NCBI GenBank assembly: GCA_900756875.1
Contig: CAAELW010000052.1
Coordinates: 1-10,899 of the forward strand
Source of the DNA: Pasteurellaceae bacterium
Lineage (GTDB): Bacteria > Pseudomonadota > Gammaproteobacteria > Enterobacterales > Pasteurellaceae
Length of the DNA stretch: 10,899 nt
Direction: 5' to 3'
Shown piece after piece: positions 6,848 through 10,899 of this stretch (its first letter is position 1; each line of letters begins with the position of its first letter). Under the pieces are notes generated by a model that saw only the letters and a list, made by a program, of their open reading frames with translations, was not told where the DNA came from and did no database searches. The position numbers and the translations under genes were made by a program.

Positions 6848-8104
6848 CTAATTAAATACACCAAAAATTAAAGTGGATACAATGGTCATAATCAAGCCCA
6901 CGGCACTTTCATAAGGAATCAATTTTAAGCGTTCTTTCATATCCATATTCACGCTACCGCCAGTTGCATGGAAGAAAGAACCATGTGGCATATGGTCGAA
7001 AACCGTCGCCCCCGCATGAATCATTGCGGCACCAGCCAGACTACTCACTCCCAACTCTAATAGCGTTGAACTAAACACATTCGACGCAACCGCTGTACCT
7101 GCTGTTGTTGATGCCGTTGCAAGAGACATGAGCGCACCTGAAATTGGTGCTAGGATATAAGAAGGTAAGCCAGAATGTTTTAAGCCTTCAATGAGCACAT
7201 CTTTCATACCGGAATTGGCAATAATACCGGCTAAAGCCCCCGTACCAAGTAGCATAATCGCCACCGGGGCCATTTTGCCTAAACCACTAATTGCATAGTT
7301 ATTGGCTTGACGAAGCTTGCCCATACAGAGTGCGCCAATGAGCCCACCAAGTGGTAAAGCGATTAAAGGGTCCACCTTAATATCTGCTAACGGACGAAGT
7401 GCAAGTAAGAAGATGGCAACCAAAGGTGCCACAAGTGCGGTCAAAAATGAGGGTAAATTCTGTGTTTCAACAGTGACAACCTCTTGGGCTGAAACGCGCG
7501 AACCTTTGTTTCTTAAACGTTTTGCTAAGAAATACGTCAATATTGAGCCAAAAATAGCGGGAATAATCCCTGCAATCATCACTGACGTGAGAGGGAGATG
7601 GAACGTGTCTGCCGCCGCAATGGCATTGGGATTGGGTGACATTAAGTTTCCAGCTTTCCCCCCACCAATCATCGCCAAGAGAATCGCCGGTTTTGATAAG
7701 TCAGTACGACGAGCAAGTGCTAAGGCGATTGGAGAGACCGTAATCACAGCAACATCAATAAAAACACCAACCGCAGTTAAAATTAATGTAGCCAACGCTA
7801 ACGCTAATAATGCTCTTGTTTCACCTAACTTGTTTGTAATAGTTTCAGCAATAGTATTCGCCGCACCTGATTCAATCAGCACTCCAGCTAATACCCCTGC
7901 CGCGAGAATCCGCATGACTGCGGTAGTGATACCTTGAGCTCCGCCGATCATGAGACTCACAGTTTGAGATAAATCCGCACCACCGACTAATCCCCCCACC
8001 AAAGCCCCGACTAACATCCCATAGGCTGGTGAGACTTTTTTCAAAATAAGGAAAATAGCGACAATGAGCGCAATGAGCGCACCTAAGGCTGTGACTGTAG
8101 GCAT
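6848..8104 (-). CDS. gntP: GntP-family permease, likely glycerate/sugar acid:H+ symporter
   Basis: Inner-membrane transporter of the gluconate:H+ symporter (GntP) family, 418 residues and hydrophobic almost throughout, with about twelve likely membrane segments (e.g. 5-21, 62-80, 98-120, 170-195, 218-238, 280-297, 400-417). Conserved polar stretches typical of the family are GGGKAGNLMSPNPNAIAAAD (147-166), ATASTTAGTAVAS (329-341) and HAGATVFDHMPHGSFFH (363-379). The start at 8104 has an excellent ribosome site, AGGAGG (8115-8110), 5 nt upstream of the ATG. glxK follows after 14 nt, so glycerate is the natural guess for the substrate. This is context inference; gluconate or another hydroxy acid is not excluded. 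The symbol marks the family, not a proven gluconate transporter. One USS lies inside. Confidence 0.9.
   Translation of the reverse strand: MPTVTALGALIALIVAIFLILKKVSPAYGMLVGALVGGLVGGADLSQTVSLMIGGAQGITTAVMRILAAGVLAGVLIESGAANTIAETITNKLGETRALLALALATLILTAVGVFIDVAVITVSPIALALARRTDLSKPAILLAMIGGGKAGNLMSPNPNAIAAADTFHLPLTSVMIAGIIPAIFGSILTYFLAKRLRNKGSRVSAQEVVTVETQNLPSFLTALVAPLVAIFLLALRPLADIKVDPLIALPLGGLIGALCMGKLRQANNYAISGLGKMAPVAIMLLGTGALAGIIANSGMKDVLIEGLKHSGLPSYILAPISGALMSLATASTTAGTAVASNVFSSTLLELGVSSLAGAAMIHAGATVFDHMPHGSFFHATGGSVNMDMKERLKLIPYESAVGLIMTIVSTLIFGVFN
7433..7441 (+). repeat. USS, plus orientation, within the gntP-family gene
   Basis: Perfect AAGTGCGGT on the strand opposite to the gene, followed by CAAAAATGA. 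Read in the gene it encodes Thr-Ala-Leu (residues 222-224). Confidence 0.88.
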
Positions 8105-8145
8105 AGCGTCCTCCTGTTGATATGAATATGCAAAAATCTTTCTTA

Positions 8146-8154
8146 TTTATATCA
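8146..8154 (-). promoter_or_regulatory. Putative extended -10 promoter for gntP-glxK
   Basis: On the minus strand TGATATAAA matches the extended -10 form TGnTATAAT with one change. The -35 position (17-nt spacer) holds only TTTTAT, so it would rely on the extended -10 or an activator. Transcription would start near 8139, about 35 nt before the gene. Its place between the dgkA terminator and the AGGAGG site fits. No convincing CRP-type palindrome is seen beside it. Confidence 0.35.
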
Positions 8155-8194
8155 GCAAACGTAGAGGAATAAAATCTTGTCCGACTTCACCTAC

Positions 8195-8224
8195 AAAAAC
8201 GGCTTATGTAAAACACATAAGCCG
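8195..8224 (-). terminator. Intrinsic terminator after dgkA
   Basis: A perfect 10-bp stem, CGGCTTATGT (8200-8209) with ACATAAGCCG (8215-8224), has a 5-nt loop and a T5 tail on the minus strand (8199-8195). It lies 27 nt past the dgkA stop and separates relA-dgkA from gntP-glxK. On the plus strand it is followed by AAATTTTT, so it is largely symmetrical, but no plus-strand gene runs into it. Confidence 0.88.
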
Positions 8225-8243
8225 AAATTTTTACTTAAAATTG

Positions 8244-8252
8244 ACCGCACTT
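8244..8252 (-). repeat. USS touching the dgkA stop codon
   Basis: Perfect ACCGCACTT whose last base is the final base of the dgkA TAA (8254-8252, minus strand). On the minus strand it reads AAAGTGCGGT then CAATTTTA, six bases and AATTT, a full extended USS. It is single and not part of the nearby terminator hairpin. Confidence 0.9.
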
Positions 8253-8608
8253 TAGAAAAATAAAATACTTCCCCAAACCACGACAACAATGCAAAGGGCA
8301 ATGAATACCGCTGCTGAACCTTGGTCTTTAGCTCTTCCTGAAAGCTCGTGGCGTTCTGTACCGATACGGTCTACTACCGCTTCAACTGCACTATTTAATA
8401 GCTCTATAGCCATCACGAGTAAAACCGATGAAATCATCAAGGCAATTTCAATTTTAGTGTCACCTAGCCAAAATGCGAGCGGTATCAGAATGCACGCAAG
8501 AAAACATTCGTGGCGGAATGCCGTTTCATTTTTGAATGCACTCTTTAAACCTTGTAAGGAATATTTTGTGGAGTTAATTAAATGGGTTAATCCCGTGGTT
8601 TTATACAT
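8252..8608 (-). CDS. dgkA: Diacylglycerol kinase (prokaryotic DgkA type)
   Basis: Small inner-membrane enzyme that phosphorylates diacylglycerol to phosphatidic acid. In Gram-negatives this recycles diacylglycerol left by head-group transfer from phospholipids to periplasmic glucans or lipopolysaccharide. At 118 residues it lacks only a few terminal residues of E. coli DgkA (122). Key positions coincide with E. coli numbering: Glu28 in the N-terminal amphipathic helix, Glu69, Asn72 and Glu76 in IELLNSAVEAVVDRIG, and Lys94 and Asp95 in ELSGRAKDQGSAA. Three membrane helices are visible at about 34-49, 53-70 and 97-117. AGGAAC precedes the ATG. It starts 20 nt after the relA stop and is presumably co-transcribed with relA. 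A USS abuts its stop codon, and a strong terminator follows. Confidence 0.96.
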   Translation of the reverse strand: MYKTTGLTHLINSTKYSLQGLKSAFKNETAFRHECFLACILIPLAFWLGDTKIEIALMISSVLLVMAIELLNSAVEAVVDRIGTERHELSGRAKDQGSAAVFIALCIVVVVWGSILFF

Positions 8609-8628
8609 AAAAGTTCCTATGTTGTAAT

Positions 8629-10878
8629 CTATAAACGTTTTGCTTCGATAACGTCGTCTAACTTCGCTAATCTAGCCAGTATTTTACTTAAACTTTCGAC
8701 ATTTTTCAGTTCAATTTCCATATCCATCGTAGCCACTTGTTTTTTGGTGTCCGCACGGCTTGAAACGCCTAGCACACTGACTTTTTCATTCGCCAGTACA
8801 GTCGTAATATCGCGTAATAAACCATTACGATCACTCGCCACGATGCGAATATTAATATGGAAACCTGCCGCGTAATTATCCCCCCAAAGGGCTTCCACCA
8901 CGCGTTCAGGGTGTGCCGCTTGTAATTCAATAAATTGTTCACAATCGCAGCGATGAATTGAGATGCCCCGTCCCATCGTAATGTAGCCTGCGATTGCATC
9001 GCCTGGAATCGGTTGGCAACAACGCGCCATATGATGCAGTAAATTACCGACACCTTCAACAATCACATAGCCTTTTTTCTGCTGCTGGTCTGCTTTTTGT
9101 TGCGCCTTTTGCTGTGCAGTATTCGCACTTTTACTCGCCACATGACGGAGAATTTCTTGATCTGCTTCTTCAGCCGTCACTTTGATCAATCGGCTTTGGA
9201 GGAAATTCATCAACTGATTTAAACGAATATCGCCACTACCAATACCGGCGTATAAATCTTCAAGGTTTTTTAAGTTGTAACGTGGTAAGGCAAGCTGTTC
9301 AACCTGTTTCAAACTGATATTCAAACGAGCAAGTTCATTATCTAACTGCTCTTTACCAGCTGGAACATTTTTATCACGATCTTGTTTCTTAAACCACGCT
9401 TGGATTTTCGCACGCGCTTTTGAGGTATGAGTAAAGCCTAAGTTCGGGTTGACCCAATCTCGGCTTGGGTTAGGATTTTTCTGCGTAATGATATCCACTT
9501 GCTCACCCATTTGTAGTTGATAGGTGAATGGCACAATACGCCCACCAACTTTTGCCCCAATACAACGGTGACCAATTTCACTGTGGATCGCATAAGCAAA
9601 ATCGAGAGGGGTTGATCCCGCCGGTAAATCAACCACTTCACCTTTCGGCGTAAACACATAGACTCGGTCATCAAAGACTTGGCTACGCAATTCCGCCATC
9701 ACTTCGCCAGAATCCGTAATATCATCTTGCCATGCTAGTAATTTACGCAACCAAGTGATTTTTTCTTCGTAAGCTGAAAGACTACCTGTTGTCCCCTCTT
9801 TGTATTTCCAGTGTGCGGCAACCCCAAGTTCAGCATCATCATGCATTTGCTGGGTACGAATTTGCACTTCAATCGGCTTACCACCTTTGCCCAATACTAC
9901 AGTATGAATGGATTGATAGCCATTCGGTTTTGGATTGGCAACATAGTCATCAAATTCTTTTGGTAAATGTTTGAAATGTGTATGTACGATACCAAGCGCG
10001 GTATAACAATCCTGCAATTTTTGCACAATAATTCTGACCGCTCTTACATCATATAAACCACTGAACTCCAAATGTTTCTTTTGCATTTTTCGCCAAATGC
10101 TATAGATATGTTTTGGACGACCGTAAACCTCAACCTGATCAATACTTTCTTTTAAATAACCGGTTAACTCTGCGACGAAATCCGCAATATACTGTTCACG
10201 ATCTAAGCGACGCTCATGTAATAATTTGGCGATATTTCGATATTGTTCTGGATGCAAATAACGGAAGCAGTAATCTTCAAGCTCCCATTTCAATTGACCA
10301 ATCCCTAAACGGTTAGCCAATGGGGCATAAATATTGGAACATTCTTTGGCAGCCAATACTTTTTCTTCTTCACAAAAGTGATTTTCCGCATTACGAAGAA
10401 ACGTAATACGTTCAGCAAGTTTGATGATCACGCAACGGAAATCATCCACCATTGCAAGGAGCATACGACGCACGTTATCCACTTGAGAAGCATTAGCTGA
10501 ATGACTGGCGTTGAGCTGACGGATGTTATCCATCTCCTCCACACCTTTAAGCAGCTTGGTGATTTTAGGGCCAAAATGTTCTTGAATTTGGTCCCAATCG
10601 ACAATTCGGTTTGCCACTAATGGGAATAACATGGCGGTGAGCAAGCTTTCGCTATCCATATTCATTTCATGCAGAATTTCCACCATTTCCACACCAGCTT
10701 GCAATGTGAGAATGGCATTCTCCATTTGATCGGCATGTTCAGCTATTTTGGCTTGAGCATAATACCATGCATCAATCAGAGACTTTTCTACGGGGGCAGC
10801 AAGTTTAAGGCTCGAACACCATTGCTCGATCACAAAATCTTGCGGATTTAATAAGTGAGAACCACGAACTGCAACCAT
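8629..10878 (-). CDS. relA: RelA (p)ppGpp synthetase I
   Basis: Ribosome-associated stringent factor; it senses uncharged tRNA in the A site and transfers pyrophosphate from ATP to GTP or GDP. The protein has 749 residues (E. coli 744) and begins MVAVRGSH like E. coli MVAVRSAH. The N-terminal hydrolase-like domain lacks the His-Asp pair of SpoT (FPLVANR at 85-91), so it should be inactive for hydrolysis, as in other RelA proteins. The synthetase domain has GRPKHIYSIWRKM (253-265), YDVRAVRI (276-283), the RelA-type EFDD (308-311), ANPKPNGYQSIH (314-325) and EVQIRT (337-342). A TGS domain follows (about 404-465), then a Gln/Lys-rich linker (588-602), a zinc-finger region with Cys620, Cys621, His642 and Cys646, and an ACT domain (about 674-749). 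AAGGGGG precedes the ATG. Only 21 nt upstream are visible, without an in-frame stop. Confidence 0.97.
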   Translation of the reverse strand: MVAVRGSHLLNPQDFVIEQWCSSLKLAAPVEKSLIDAWYYAQAKIAEHADQMENAILTLQAGVEMVEILHEMNMDSESLLTAMLFPLVANRIVDWDQIQEHFGPKITKLLKGVEEMDNIRQLNASHSANASQVDNVRRMLLAMVDDFRCVIIKLAERITFLRNAENHFCEEEKVLAAKECSNIYAPLANRLGIGQLKWELEDYCFRYLHPEQYRNIAKLLHERRLDREQYIADFVAELTGYLKESIDQVEVYGRPKHIYSIWRKMQKKHLEFSGLYDVRAVRIIVQKLQDCYTALGIVHTHFKHLPKEFDDYVANPKPNGYQSIHTVVLGKGGKPIEVQIRTQQMHDDAELGVAAHWKYKEGTTGSLSAYEEKITWLRKLLAWQDDITDSGEVMAELRSQVFDDRVYVFTPKGEVVDLPAGSTPLDFAYAIHSEIGHRCIGAKVGGRIVPFTYQLQMGEQVDIITQKNPNPSRDWVNPNLGFTHTSKARAKIQAWFKKQDRDKNVPAGKEQLDNELARLNISLKQVEQLALPRYNLKNLEDLYAGIGSGDIRLNQLMNFLQSRLIKVTAEEADQEILRHVASKSANTAQQKAQQKADQQQKKGYVIVEGVGNLLHHMARCCQPIPGDAIAGYITMGRGISIHRCDCEQFIELQAAHPERVVEALWGDNYAAGFHINIRIVASDRNGLLRDITTVLANEKVSVLGVSSRADTKKQVATMDMEIELKNVESLSKILARLAKLDDVIEAKRL

Positions 10879-10899
10879 AATACCCCCTTGTTGATGAAT

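Noticed and set aside
7317..7937. 206-codon open frame on the plus strand opposite the permease gene
   Set aside because: It is fully antisense to a well-supported GntP-family gene, has no domain I recognise, and its composition mirrors the hydrophobic gene on the other strand.
8118..8154. Inverted repeat TGATAT ... ATATCA upstream of the permease gene
   Set aside because: The arms are only 6 bp, 25 nt apart, in A/T-rich DNA; chance is likely, and it does not match a known operator I can name.
8289..8627. 112-codon plus-strand open frame opposite dgkA
   Set aside because: It is antisense to dgkA, whose catalytic residues and helices are all in place; nothing recognisable is encoded on the plus strand.

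Overview
The window is AT-rich chromosomal DNA of a Pasteurellaceae bacterium, most likely a Haemophilus species. The main evidence is the Haemophilus-type DNA uptake signal sequence (USS, core AAGTGCGGT or its complement ACCGCACTT). I count eight perfect copies in 10.9 kb, several followed by the A/T-rich downstream blocks of the extended USS. The proteins match gammaproteobacterial housekeeping families over their whole length. Species cannot be fixed from this window alone.

Layout, left to right. (1) The 3' part of typA/bipA (+), cut by the window edge, runs toward rdgC (-); two hairpins between them, one built from a USS, look like a double two-way terminator. (2) rdgC (-) and proC (+) diverge from a 65-bp gap holding a plausible proC promoter. 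(3) proC, an HcaT-like MFS transporter gene and xerD (+) are packed with a 1-nt overlap and a 2-nt gap, so they are probably one operon. It ends at an inverted USS hairpin that also faces glxK from the other side. (4) On the minus strand, a GntP-family permease gene is followed 14 nt later by glxK (glycerate kinase). This looks like a two-gene uptake and phosphorylation unit with its own leader of about 90 nt. (5) Also on the minus strand, relA is followed 20 nt later by dgkA. The pair ends at a USS touching the dgkA stop codon and then a strong intrinsic terminator.

By function the window covers ribosome-linked and stringent stress responses (TypA, RelA), recombination and chromosome dimer resolution (RdgC, XerD), proline synthesis (ProC), glycerate use (GntP, GlxK), lipid recycling (DgkA) and one transporter of unknown substrate. 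The genes are closely packed, and the longest stretch without a gene is 147 bp (8105-8251). I see no tRNA, rRNA, insertion sequence, prophage, CRISPR array or defence gene. I looked for an undescribed system and did not find one. The points worth a second look are the USS-built terminators, the orphan HcaT-like transporter, the glycerate module without a visible regulator, and the relA-dgkA pairing.
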